From positions 1,054,001 through 1,118,000 of the forward strand of contig CAWIBR010000013.1 of assembly GCA_963834425.1 (NCBI GenBank): a DNA stretch of 64,000 nt. The letters run 5' to 3'. How positions within the stretch are numbered: position 1 is the stretch's first letter; each line of letters begins with the position of its first letter. The position numbers and the translations under genes were made by a program. Source of the stretch: CAVURS01 sp963834425 (GTDB lineage: Bacteria > Actinomycetota > Actinomycetes > Actinomycetales > CAVURS01). Shown here in pieces: positions 48,396 to 56,512 of this stretch. A model generated the notes under the pieces. That model had not been told where the DNA came from. It did not search any database and saw only the letters and a program-made list of their open reading frames with translations.

Positions 48396-49874
48396 ATGGC
48401 AATACGGCGGAGCGGCGCAGTCGCGTTCGCGAGCGCTGTCGCTGCGGGGGCACTGATCTCCGTCGTCCTGGCCGCGCCGGCCCAGGCCGGCGACGCCCCT
48501 GGCGCGACCACGTCGACCGATCCGGGCAGCGCCACACCCACGAGCACCGCGAGTCCCAGCGATGCCCCCACCGGCACCCCTAGCGGCTCCCCCACCAGCA
48601 CTGCGAGCCCGACCGGCACGCCGACCCCCACGGGCCTGCCGTCCGCAACCGGCGGTACGCCGATCCTGCACGCGCCGACGCCGAGCCCGAGCCAGTCCGC
48701 GACCCATCCCGCCAAACCCGCACCGCCCGAGAAGGGCGACGGCGAGACCCCGTTGAGCCCGAGCGTGGTGGCCCAGCAGTTGGCCGCTGCCCAGGCACTG
48801 CAACAGCAGTTGCTCGCGTCCAACGCCACGCTGGCCGGCATCGAGAGCAAGCTGAGCCAACTCTCGACCCAGTCCCAAGCTGCGCAGCAGGCTCTGCAGA
48901 CCGCCCAGCAGAACGAACAGCAGGCCCTGGCGACCCAAACCGACCAGGAGCAACGCCTGACTGTGGTCAAGGCCCAGGCGGCGCACCTCCAGCAGCAGCT
49001 CGGCGAATGGGCCCGCAACGCCTACGTCACTGGCGGCGCGATGGCCCGTCTGCAGGCCTACATCGCGGCCCTGCAGGCCGACAAGACCGACGATGTGGGC
49101 GACGCGCTCTTCCTGATCGGCTTCGTCGGTGAGAGTCAGGCCCAGGCTCTGGACCAGGCCCAGACCCTGGCGTCGGTGCAGCAGCTGATCGCCGATCAGG
49201 CGAGCACAGCGGCCCAGCAAGCCACGGCTGCCCGGGTGCAGGCCCAGGCCGCGCGCGACCGGGTCCAGGCCGCGCTGTCTGCGCAGCAGGCGTTGCTGCT
49301 GCCCGAGCAGGGCGCCCAGGCCGGTCGGCTCAGCCAAGCGGCGTACACCCAGACCCAACTGGCCCGGCTGAGCGGCGCCCAGGCGATCGCCGCTCGCGCC
49401 CAGCTGGCCGCTGCGGCCGCCGGCGCCAGCACCAGCTCGGCCAGCTGTGGGGCTGGGGTCACCAAGAAGTCGGTGCTGGGCTTCGCGAACGGTCAGATCC
49501 CCCGCTCCGATCTCTGCCCGATCTGGGGCGCGCCCAATCAGTTACTCCGGGCGGATGCCGCGGCGGCCTTCGACAAGATGTCCAAGGCCTACGCCGAGCA
49601 GTTCGGCCGGCCCATCTGTGTGACCGACTCCTATCGCTCGTACAGCGAGCAGGTTGCGCTCTACGCCAGCAAGCCCAACCTGGCCGCGGTCCCCGGCACC
49701 AGCAACCACGGGCTGGGGGTTGCGGTCGATCTGTGCGGCGGGATCGAGTCGTTCGGCACGGTCCAGCATCAGTGGCTGTTCACTCACGCTCCGCTCTTCG
49801 GCTGGTTCCACCCGCTCTGGGCCGAGCCGACCGGGTCGCGTCCGGAGCCCTGGCACTGGGAGTTCAGCGGCTGA
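48396..49874 (+). CDS. Secreted VanY-type D,D-carboxypeptidase with coiled-coil stalk
   Basis: 492 residues in four parts. A signal peptide (VAFASAVAAGALISVVLAAP) ends at AQA. A Thr/Ser/Pro-rich linker runs to about residue 110. A long Gln/Ala-rich coiled coil (about 120-350, many QQ pairs) is followed by an M15B peptidase domain. The metal motif is SNHGLGVAVDLC (SxHxxGxxxD) and EPWHWEF gives the second half. VanY enzymes trim terminal D-Ala from peptidoglycan stems. The coiled coil resembles NlpC/P60 or FtsEX-linked hydrolases and may control access. The 213-base stretch upstream shows no riboswitch I can defend. Confidence 0.88.
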   Translation: MAIRRSGAVAFASAVAAGALISVVLAAPAQAGDAPGATTSTDPGSATPTSTASPSDAPTGTPSGSPTSTASPTGTPTPTGLPSATGGTPILHAPTPSPSQSATHPAKPAPPEKGDGETPLSPSVVAQQLAAAQALQQQLLASNATLAGIESKLSQLSTQSQAAQQALQTAQQNEQQALATQTDQEQRLTVVKAQAAHLQQQLGEWARNAYVTGGAMARLQAYIAALQADKTDDVGDALFLIGFVGESQAQALDQAQTLASVQQLIADQASTAAQQATAARVQAQAARDRVQAALSAQQALLLPEQGAQAGRLSQAAYTQTQLARLSGAQAIAARAQLAAAAAGASTSSASCGAGVTKKSVLGFANGQIPRSDLCPIWGAPNQLLRADAAAAFDKMSKAYAEQFGRPICVTDSYRSYSEQVALYASKPNLAAVPGTSNHGLGVAVDLCGGIESFGTVQHQWLFTHAPLFGWFHPLWAEPTGSRPEPWHWEFSG

Positions 49875-49893
49875 CGGCCATCATTGGCCTGTC

Positions 49894-50670
49894 ATGACCG
49901 CGCCATCCTTCGCCTTCCTCGACCACGACGGCCCGATCGTGATGGCCCACCGTGGCTTCTCCCTGGACGGTCTGGAGAACTCGCTGGCCGCGTTCGCGGC
50001 AGCGGTCGACCTCGGTCTGGACTATCTGGAGACCGACGTCCACGCCACCCACGACGGGGTGCTGCTGGCCTTCCACGACGACCGGCTCGATCGGGTCACG
50101 GACGCCAGCGGGGCGATCGCGGACCTGCCGTGGTCCCAGGTGAGCCGGGCCCGGATCGGCGGCGTGGAGCCGATCCCCCTCCTGGAGGACGTGCTGGGCA
50201 CCTGGCCCCAGATCCGGGTCAACATCGACGTCAAGGCCGCTCCCGCCATCGCTCCCCTGGTCCAAGCCATCCGCCGGACCAACGCCATCGAGCGGGTCTG
50301 CGTGGCGTCGTTCTCCGAGCGACGCCGATCAGCCGTGCGCCGGGCCCTCGGCCCGACCCTGGCCACCTCGGTCGGACCGGCGCGGGTGGCCACCTGGCGG
50401 CTCGGTGGCGCGGTCCCGGTCCTCGGTCGCCCGCTCACCTCGCTGGCTCTGCGGGGAGCGGCCGCACTTCAGGTGCCGCTACGGGGAGGCCCGCTCGACA
50501 TCGTGACGCCGCACAGCATCGCGGGCGCCCACCGGGCGGGCGTCCAGGTGCACGTCTGGACCGTCAACGACCCGACCGAGATGCACCGGCTGCTCGACCT
50601 GGGCGTCGACGGTCTGATCACGGACCGGGCCGACCTGGTCCGCGCGGTGCTGAGCGAACGGGGTCAATGA
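49894..50670 (+). CDS. Glycerophosphodiester phosphodiesterase
   Basis: 258 residues with a GDPD TIM barrel: VMAHRGFSLDGLENSLAAF, the acidic YLETDVHATHDGVLLAFHDD and the end VHVWTVNDPTEMHRLLDLGV with GLITDRADL. It hydrolyses deacylated phospholipids to glycerol-3-phosphate and an alcohol. No signal peptide, so probably cytosolic. ATG 49894 lies 19 bases after the carboxypeptidase stop. Confidence 0.92.
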   Translation: MTAPSFAFLDHDGPIVMAHRGFSLDGLENSLAAFAAAVDLGLDYLETDVHATHDGVLLAFHDDRLDRVTDASGAIADLPWSQVSRARIGGVEPIPLLEDVLGTWPQIRVNIDVKAAPAIAPLVQAIRRTNAIERVCVASFSERRRSAVRRALGPTLATSVGPARVATWRLGGAVPVLGRPLTSLALRGAAALQVPLRGGPLDIVTPHSIAGAHRAGVQVHVWTVNDPTEMHRLLDLGVDGLITDRADLVRAVLSERGQ

Positions 50671-50689
50671 CGGGCATGATGCCGTCACC

Positions 50690-52051
50690 ATGACGCAGGA
50701 GCGGGAGCGCCAGCGCGAGCGCCGGGCGTGGTACTGGTTCGACTGGGCCAACTCGGCCTACGTCACGACCATCCAGACCGTGCTGCTGGGGCCCTATCTC
50801 ACGTCCGTGGCCAAGCAGGCGGCCTGTCCGGGGATCGACAACGACGCGACCTGCCACACCGACCTGCACGTGCTCGGCATCCCGGTCTCCCCCGGCTCCC
50901 TGGTCTTCTACGTCGTCACCATCTCCACCATCTTCTCCGCCCTCGTCCTGCCGATCGTCGGAGCGCTGGCCGACCGGATCTACCACCGCAAGGCGCTGAT
51001 GTGCGGGCTGGCCTGGGTCGGCTCCCTGGCCGCGGCTGCGATGTACCTCATCACCGGACACGACTGGCAGCTCGGCGTCGTCCTGACCATCGTCGGCAAC
51101 ATGTGCCTGGGCTCGGCCCTGGTCGTCTACTACTCGTTCCTGGTCCAGATCGCGACGCCGGACGAGCGAGACCGGGTCTCCAGCATCGGCTGGTCCTTCG
51201 GCTACCTCGGCGGGTTCGTGCTCCTCTCGCTCAACCTCGTGGTGGTCGAGGGTCATCACGCGCTGGGTCTGAGCGAGGGGCACGCCGTACGGTTCAGCCT
51301 GCTCTCGGCCGGCATCTGGTGGGCGGCCTTCTCGTTCATCCCGTTCATCGGCCTGCGCGACCGGCCACCCAGTGCGGTCGTCGCCGAGGGTCAGCGCGGC
51401 CACCTGGCCCGCGAGGCGTTCGGGCAGCTGGCGAGCACCCTGCGCCACCTGCGCGGTTATCCGCAGACGCTGATGTTCCTGGCGGCGTACCTGTTCTTCA
51501 ACGACGGCATCCAGACCGTGATCAGCGCCTCCAGCGTGTACGGCGACCAGCAGCTGGGCTTCTCCTCCTCGCAGCTGATCATCACCATCCTGCTGGTGCA
51601 GCTCGTGGCCTTCGGCGGCGCCTTGCTGTTCGGCCGGATCGCCGCGTCGTACGGCGCGTGGCGGACGATCCTGTCCAGCCTGTTCATGTGGACCGGGGTG
51701 GTCACCATCGGCTTCTTCCTGCCGGCCCACCAGTTCACCCTCTGGCTGGCCCTGGCCGCCCTGATCGGCGTCGTCCTGGGAGGGAGCCAGGCGCTGAGCC
51801 GGTCGCTCTACAGCCAGCTCATCCCGGCCGGCCGTGAGGCGGAGTACTTCAGCCTCTATCAGGCCTGCGAGCGGGGCACGAGCTGGTTCGGGACCCTGCT
51901 GTTCGGGGTGGTCCAGCAGGTGACCGACTCCTACCGCTGGGCGATCATCGCGCTCGTGGTCTTCTTCGTTCTGGGCGGCTATCTGCTGGCCAAGGTCGAC
52001 GTCCGCCAAGGCATCCTGGACGCCGGCAACCAGGTGCCTGCGGTCGTCTGA
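50690..52051 (+). CDS. UMF1/Atg22-like MFS transporter
   Basis: 453 residues with about 12 membrane segments. It has the family hallmark WYWFDWANSAYVTTIQTVLL near the start, a Cys-containing outside loop (AACPGIDNDATCH) and PIVGALADRIYHRKALM. The second half includes FFNDGIQTVISASSVYG and SLYSQLIPAGREAEYFSLYQ. Atg22-like proteins export amino acids from vacuoles in fungi; bacterial substrates are unknown. It starts 19 bases after the GDPD gene and is probably in its operon. Confidence 0.9.
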   Translation: MTQERERQRERRAWYWFDWANSAYVTTIQTVLLGPYLTSVAKQAACPGIDNDATCHTDLHVLGIPVSPGSLVFYVVTISTIFSALVLPIVGALADRIYHRKALMCGLAWVGSLAAAAMYLITGHDWQLGVVLTIVGNMCLGSALVVYYSFLVQIATPDERDRVSSIGWSFGYLGGFVLLSLNLVVVEGHHALGLSEGHAVRFSLLSAGIWWAAFSFIPFIGLRDRPPSAVVAEGQRGHLAREAFGQLASTLRHLRGYPQTLMFLAAYLFFNDGIQTVISASSVYGDQQLGFSSSQLIITILLVQLVAFGGALLFGRIAASYGAWRTILSSLFMWTGVVTIGFFLPAHQFTLWLALAALIGVVLGGSQALSRSLYSQLIPAGREAEYFSLYQACERGTSWFGTLLFGVVQQVTDSYRWAIIALVVFFVLGGYLLAKVDVRQGILDAGNQVPAVV

Positions 52052-52193
52052 GCGGTTGACCCAGGCCCCGACCAGCCCGGACCAGGCCCGGGCCGGGACC
52101 CGACCCGTCCCGACCCGTCCAAGGCGCCTCCTGCGCCGAATACCAGGGCGTGAGGCAGACCACAGGCCTTTACCGCATCTCCACACACCCGGC

Positions 52194-52220
52194 GGAACAC
52201 TTGTTACCGCTTGTTGCGTT
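52194..52220 (+). promoter_or_regulatory. Candidate SigR/SigH-type promoter of rbpA
   Basis: GGAAC (52194-52198), a 19-base spacer and GTT (52218-52220) match the thiol-oxidative-stress sigma consensus GGAA(T/C)-N18/19-GTT. It lies 40 bases before the rbpA ATG. rbpA is a known SigR target in Streptomyces. Confidence 0.6.
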
Positions 52221-52260
52221 CTGTGGGAAGAGACGTTACGTCACGCCGAGGAGGCAACCC

Positions 52261-52617
52261 ATGAGCGAGAAGTCGCTGAGAGGCACCCGACTGGGGTCCA
52301 ACAGCCTGGAAAGTGAAGTGGGAGTCGAGCCGGTCGAGCGACACGTCGCCGAGTACCACTGCCCCGAAGGTCACGTGTTCAGCGTGCCGTTCGCCTTCGA
52401 CGCCGAGATCCCGGCCCTGTGGCAGTGCAAGTGTGGCGCCGAGGGACTGCTGGTCGACGCGACCCGCCCGGCGCCCCGCCCGACCAAGCCGGCCCGCACC
52501 CACTGGGACATGCTGCTGGAGCGCCGCTCCGTCGCCGAGCTCGAGGTTCTGCTGGACGAGCGCCTGGAGCTGCTGCGGGCCAAGCAGGGCACCACTCGCC
52601 ACAAGCGCAGCGCCTGA
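52261..52617 (+). CDS. rbpA: RNA polymerase-binding protein RbpA
   Basis: A 118-residue actinobacterial transcription factor that binds RNA polymerase and sigma-A and stabilises the open complex. The N-terminal tail (MSEKSLRGTRLGSNSLESE) precedes the core with CPEGHVFSVPFAFDAEIP and CKCGAEGLLVD (paired Cys residues), then the basic linker and sigma-interaction helix (HWDMLLERRSVAELEVLLDE). ATG 52261 has GAGGAGG upstream. The neighbouring FxsA-Ppm-Lnt genes are also next to RbpA in M. tuberculosis (Rv2050-Rv2053c). Confidence 0.97.
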   Translation: MSEKSLRGTRLGSNSLESEVGVEPVERHVAEYHCPEGHVFSVPFAFDAEIPALWQCKCGAEGLLVDATRPAPRPTKPARTHWDMLLERRSVAELEVLLDERLELLRAKQGTTRHKRSA

Positions 52618-52722
52618 GTCTTCCGGCAACGGCTGGACCGGCTGCTCATCCGGCCGGCCCCCGGCACACGGCCGCACCACCACATCCGGTGGGGCGGCCG
52701 TTCTGCGTCCCCATCGTGAGCC

Positions 52723-53232
52723 TCAGGCCGGACCGGGACCGATCTGGTCGTTCCGGGGCGGGTCGACGTCCGGTCGTTCGTCGTAGATGATCTCGCCCTG
52801 AACGACCGTCGGGCCGGTCGGCCAGCCGCGGGCGATCCGGCCGATCACCCCGATCCGCAGGAACAGCCCGCACAGCCGCCGGACCAGCGGCCGGGTCAGC
52901 GGCAGGATGAAGAGCAGCCCGAGCACGTCCAGGACGAAACCGGGCGGGATGAGCAGCACGCCGCCGACGAGCAACATGACGGCGTCGGCCATCTCCCCGC
53001 CCGGCAGGCGTCCGGACTGCGCCGCCTGCTGCAGCGCCAGGATCGAGCGCGCGCCTCCCCGGCGGACCACCAGGAGTCCGGCGAAGGAGAAGGCGACGAT
53101 CAACAGCAGCGTCGGCCACGGCCCGATCAACCGAGCCACCACGACTGCGACGGCGATCTCTATCGCGATCACCAGCAGGAAGCTCAGCAGCACGATGCCG
53201 AGGATCTGTCGGGGTTGGAGCCGCGGGCTCAC
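52723..53232 (-). CDS. fxsA: FxsA-family membrane protein
   Basis: 169 residues. The FxsA domain has three or four membrane segments (ILGIVLLSFLLVIAIEIAVA, VARLIGPWPTLLLIVAFSF, LLVGGVLLIPPGFVLDVLGL) and the typical GGARSILALQQAAQSGRLP loop. E. coli FxsA affects phage exclusion; the general role is unknown. GTG 53232 overlaps the stop of the mannosyltransferase gene (GTGA). Last gene of lnt-ppm-fxsA. Confidence 0.92.
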   Translation of the reverse strand: MSPRLQPRQILGIVLLSFLLVIAIEIAVAVVVARLIGPWPTLLLIVAFSFAGLLVVRRGGARSILALQQAAQSGRLPGGEMADAVMLLVGGVLLIPPGFVLDVLGLLFILPLTRPLVRRLCGLFLRIGVIGRIARGWPTGPTVVQGEIIYDERPDVDPPRNDQIGPGPA

Positions 53233-54035
53233 GGTCGCCCCGCTTCGGCCGGCGCGGACCGCCGCCGGGTGAGCCCCCGGATCTGGCTGAGCCGGTGCTT
53301 GACCCCCCACTCGGTCACCCGGAGCAACGACTCCCGCACGATCGAGCCGCTCATCTTGCTGTCGCCGCGGACCCGCTCGACGAACGTGATCGGCACCTCC
53401 ACCACGCGCAGCCCACGCTGGACCGCCCGCCAGGCCAGGTCGACCTGGAAGCAGTAGCCCTGGGACGCCACCTCGTCCAGATCCAGGGCCCGCAACGCGG
53501 TGGCCCGGAAGGCCCGATAGCCACCGGTGGCGTCGCGGACCGGGATCCCCAGGGCGAGCCGGGTGTAGGTGTTGCCGCCGCGCGAGAGCAGCATCCGGCG
53601 GCGAGGCCAGTTCTCGACCCGGCCGCCGTCGACCCAGCGCGAGCCGAGGACGACATCGGCGTGGCCGAGGGCCTCGAGCAGACGCGGCAGCTGCTCAGGT
53701 TGGTGCGAGCCGTCGGCGTCCATCTCGACGACCACGTCATACCCGCGATCCAACGCCCAGGCGAAGCCCGCGAGGTACGCCGCGCCCAGACCGTCCTTGG
53801 TCAGCCGATGCAGGACGTGGATCTGGGCGTCTCCCCCGGCCAGCCGGTCGGCGATGTCCCCGGTGCCGTCCGGCGAACCGTCGTCGGCGATCAGGATGTC
53901 GACCGACGGGGTCGCAGCGCGCGCCCGCCCGACGATCCACTCGACGTTGTCCCGCTCGTTGTACGTCGGGATGACGACGAGGATCCGCTCCAGGCTTCGC
54001 CCGTCTGCCGGCTGGTCGCCGTCGCCCTGCGTCAC
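53229..54035 (-). CDS. Polyprenol monophosphomannose synthase (GT2)
   Basis: 268 residues. A GT2 transferase that makes polyprenyl-phosphate-mannose from GDP-mannose for lipoglycan and protein mannosylation. It has VVIPTYNERDNVEWIV, the nucleotide DxD-type segments ADDGSPDGTGD and EMDADGSHQPEQ, and VLGSRWVDGG. In M. tuberculosis the same domain is fused to Lnt (Ppm1, Rv2051c); here it is a separate protein whose GTG overlaps the lnt stop. No membrane helix is visible, so Lnt may anchor it. Confidence 0.93.
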   Translation of the reverse strand: MTQGDGDQPADGRSLERILVVIPTYNERDNVEWIVGRARAATPSVDILIADDGSPDGTGDIADRLAGGDAQIHVLHRLTKDGLGAAYLAGFAWALDRGYDVVVEMDADGSHQPEQLPRLLEALGHADVVLGSRWVDGGRVENWPRRRMLLSRGGNTYTRLALGIPVRDATGGYRAFRATALRALDLDEVASQGYCFQVDLAWRAVQRGLRVVEVPITFVERVRGDSKMSGSIVRESLLRVTEWGVKHRLSQIRGLTRRRSAPAEAGRP

Positions 54036-55570
54036 TCCGAGAGGTTATCCCGGCGCCGGCGCCCCGCCCGCACGCCGGCCGCCGCCCCCACCAGCCCGAT
54101 CGCGACCAGGACGATCTCCGGCCAGTCGCCGAGATGATCCGACACGGTGATCTCGGTGCGCAGCGGCAAGGCGGACTGCAGGAGCGCCGGGGTGAAGAGC
54201 TTGGTCTGCTGGATGATCCGCCCGTTCGGTGCGATCAGCGCGCTGATGCCGACGGTGGAGATCTGCGCGACCGCCCGACCGTGCTCCACGGCACGCAGCC
54301 GGGACATCGCCAGCTGCTGGGCCGCCTCGTCCGTGTAGCCGAAGGTCGCGTTGTTGGTCTGCACCACCAGCAGGTCGGCCCCGTGCTCGACGTTGTCCCG
54401 GACCAGGTTGTCGTAGGCGACCTCGAAGCAGATGGCGACTCCCGCGGTGGCCGGTCCGACCTTCAACACGCCGACCTGGTGCCCGGCGACGAAGTCCCGC
54501 GGCACGAGGTCGATCTTGCTGCTGAAGCGCCGGAAGAAGGACCGGTCCGGGATGTACTCACCGAACGGCACCGGGTGGCGCTTGACGTACATCGCCCCCG
54601 GACCGGTCACCGGGTTCCACACGATGCTGACGTTGCTCAGCTTGCCCGGAGGGCTGTCCAGCACCGCGCCGACGAGCGTTGGCGCCTTGCTGGCCGTCAC
54701 GGCCGCCTGGATCGTGGCGTGGGCGTCGGCTTCCTGGAACGGGTCGAGGTCCGAGGAGTTCTCCGGCCAGATCACGACGTCCGGCTGGACCCGCGTCCCC
54801 GCTGCCACCTGGGCGGCGAGGTTCGCAGCGCCCTTGGCGTGCAGATCCAGGACCGCCGCTCGCTGGGCGTCGAAGTCCAGCCCGGCCGTCGGGACGTCGC
54901 CCTGGACGCCGGCGACCTGGATCGGCCGGCCCGCCGTCGGCAACGGCACGAGCAGCCCGCACGCGACGACTGCGACCGCGCCGACGACGGCCACCGCGCC
55001 TACGCGCCACCGGCGCACGCTCACGATCGCCAGGGCGAGGAGCCCGCCGGCCAGGGCGGTCGCAAACGTGACGAGCGGCGCCCCGCCCAGCGCCGCGAGG
55101 TGCACGATCGGAGCCGACGTCTGCGAGAACGCGAGTCGCGCCCAGGGGAACCCGCCGTACGGCGTCCGGTCGCGCAGCGCCTCCTGGGCGACCCACAGGC
55201 CGGCGATGACGACCGGAGCGGCCCGAGTGCGCCAGGCGGCCGGCAGGGCCAACCCGAGCAGTGCGATGTACAACGCCTGCAGGACGGTCAGCGCGATCCA
55301 TGGCAGGTTGCCGACGTAGACGCCGCTCCAGTGCAAGGTCGGCCCGAAGTAGGCCAGCCCGCAGATCAGGCCGAGCAGCGCACCGACCCGGGCCCGCTGG
55401 CCGCGGGCAGCGACGGCGAGCAGCGCCACGCCCACCGGTGCCAGCAGCCAGATGTTGTGATCGGGGAAGGCCAGCCACAGGCAGAGGCCGCTCACGACCG
55501 AGAGGGGGGCGGCGGTCCGCAACGGCAGAGCGGTCACGGCACCGCCGGGGATCTGCAGCCGCTTGAGCAC
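54032..55570 (-). CDS. lnt: Apolipoprotein N-acyltransferase
   Basis: 512 residues. Adds the third acyl chain to lipoproteins at the membrane. An N-terminal block of about six helices is followed by a nitrilase-fold domain with the catalytic triad in VIWPENSSD (Glu), KRHPVPFGEYIPD (Lys) and AICFEVAYDN (Cys), then a last helix. The GTG at 55570 is the only plausible start before the first helix. It leads the lnt-ppm-fxsA operon with GTGA overlaps. Confidence 0.94.
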   Translation of the reverse strand: MLKRLQIPGGAVTALPLRTAAPLSVVSGLCLWLAFPDHNIWLLAPVGVALLAVAARGQRARVGALLGLICGLAYFGPTLHWSGVYVGNLPWIALTVLQALYIALLGLALPAAWRTRAAPVVIAGLWVAQEALRDRTPYGGFPWARLAFSQTSAPIVHLAALGGAPLVTFATALAGGLLALAIVSVRRWRVGAVAVVGAVAVVACGLLVPLPTAGRPIQVAGVQGDVPTAGLDFDAQRAAVLDLHAKGAANLAAQVAAGTRVQPDVVIWPENSSDLDPFQEADAHATIQAAVTASKAPTLVGAVLDSPPGKLSNVSIVWNPVTGPGAMYVKRHPVPFGEYIPDRSFFRRFSSKIDLVPRDFVAGHQVGVLKVGPATAGVAICFEVAYDNLVRDNVEHGADLLVVQTNNATFGYTDEAAQQLAMSRLRAVEHGRAVAQISTVGISALIAPNGRIIQQTKLFTPALLQSALPLRTEITVSDHLGDWPEIVLVAIGLVGAAAGVRAGRRRRDNLSE

Positions 55571-55613
55571 CCCGTGAGGTTAGCCGCTGTTCCTGGGCTT
55601 CTTGCCGGGTTCC

Positions 55614-55661
55614 TGCCGGACCAGGTGCCGGACTGGATGCCGGACCGGGTGCTGGACCGGA
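55614..55661. repeat. Four imperfect 12-base tandem repeats upstream of lnt
   Basis: TGCCGGACCAGG, TGCCGGACTGGA, TGCCGGACCGGG and TGCTGGACCGGA follow each other without gaps. The units share TGCCGGAC with variable last bases. They start 44 bases upstream of the lnt start codon, in the expected promoter/5' leader. They could be a slippage product or a cluster of binding sites. Confidence 0.8.
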
Positions 55662-56019
55662 CGGGCCCGCGCTGCCGTTGGGACCACCGACGCTCCCGCT
55701 GGGTGCGAGAACGAGCAGCGTTGTCTACTAAGCGCGCGGGCCCATCCGCCGTCCACCACCGAGCTTCGTCAGACGTTGCCGGAGGATCCGAGGCAACCTG
55801 GATGGCGCGGCGGCTGCGCGCGCAAACCGCCCCTGGTCACCTCGTGCTCCCCCCACCACGTCCGATCGAACCCGGGAGTCCGTCATGGACGACAGCGCAG
55901 GAACTTACCGCCGCCCCTCAGGGGGGTGTCAAGTGTCCTCTGACCTGCGCCGTTCCGCGTCCGTGCAGGTCACGGCCATTGGCCGGACACCGTTGTGTCA
56001 CAAGGAATTTCCGCACCCG

Positions 56020-56043
56020 CGGCGTGTCGCCATCGACACGCCG
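56020..56043 (-). terminator. Hairpin downstream of the kam operon
   Basis: A perfect 10-base stem, CGGCGTGTCG and CGACACGCCG, with a CCAT loop, begins 50 bases after the kal stop. No T-run; likely terminator of kdd-amidohydrolase-kamDE-kal. Confidence 0.6.
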
Positions 56044-56092
56044 GAGGTCGTCTCGCGGACCGGTCATGACTAGTTAACGACGAGCCCGACGA

Positions 56093-56512
56093 CTAGCCCT
56101 GCGGCGAGCTGGGTACGACGACCGTGCCGGTCGCCGTGGTGGCGAGGATCGGCGGGTCGAGCACTTCCGCGGCCGACGGAGACCGGTCCGGCACTCCCCT
56201 GGCAATGACCCTCACCTGGAGGTCGAGGGTTCGGCTGCGGGTGCCGACCCGCACGACCTCGGCCTCGATCTCGATCACGTCACCGGCGCGCACCGGAGCC
56301 TTGAACTGCACGTCCGAGTACGACGCGAACAGGCCCTCGTCACCATCGGTGCGGATGCAGACCTCGGTCGCGACGTCGCCGAAGCAGGCGAGCGAGTAGG
56401 CGCCGTCGACCAGGTTGCCGGCGTAGTGGGCGTGGCTGTACGGCACGTAGCGGCGGTGCACGACGCGCAGCCCCAGCCGCGGGTCGGGCTGCTGGGGGTG
56501 CGAGGCGCTCAT
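56093..56512 (-). CDS. kal: 3-aminobutyryl-CoA ammonia-lyase (Kal)
   Basis: A 139-residue hotdog-fold enzyme that removes ammonia from L-3-aminobutyryl-CoA to give crotonyl-CoA, a late step of lysine degradation. Blocks matching Kal are HRRYVPYSHAHYAGNLVDGA, FGDVATEVCIRTDGDEGL and ASYSDVQFKAPVRAGDVIE. A plain hotdog thioesterase is the alternative, but size, sequence and the place after kamE favour Kal. ATG 56512 overlaps the kamE stop (ATGA). Confidence 0.85.
   Translation of the reverse strand: MSASHPQQPDPRLGLRVVHRRYVPYSHAHYAGNLVDGAYSLACFGDVATEVCIRTDGDEGLFASYSDVQFKAPVRAGDVIEIEAEVVRVGTRSRTLDLQVRVIARGVPDRSPSAAEVLDPPILATTATGTVVVPSSPQG

Larger units (their letters stand above)
55571..56092. 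other. 522-base intergenic region between lnt and kal
   Basis: No convincing gene is seen on either strand; the open frames here lack family resemblance and ribosome sites. It should hold the lnt promoter and the end of the kam transcript. It contains a 12-base tandem repeat (55614-55661), a hairpin GACCTGC...GCAGGTC (about 55944-55971) and the stronger hairpin at 56020-56043. Confidence 0.7.

Noticed and set aside
54134..56077. 647-codon open frame opposite lnt
   Set aside because: It is the complement of a clear Lnt sequence, a common effect of high GC; low-complexity charged translation.
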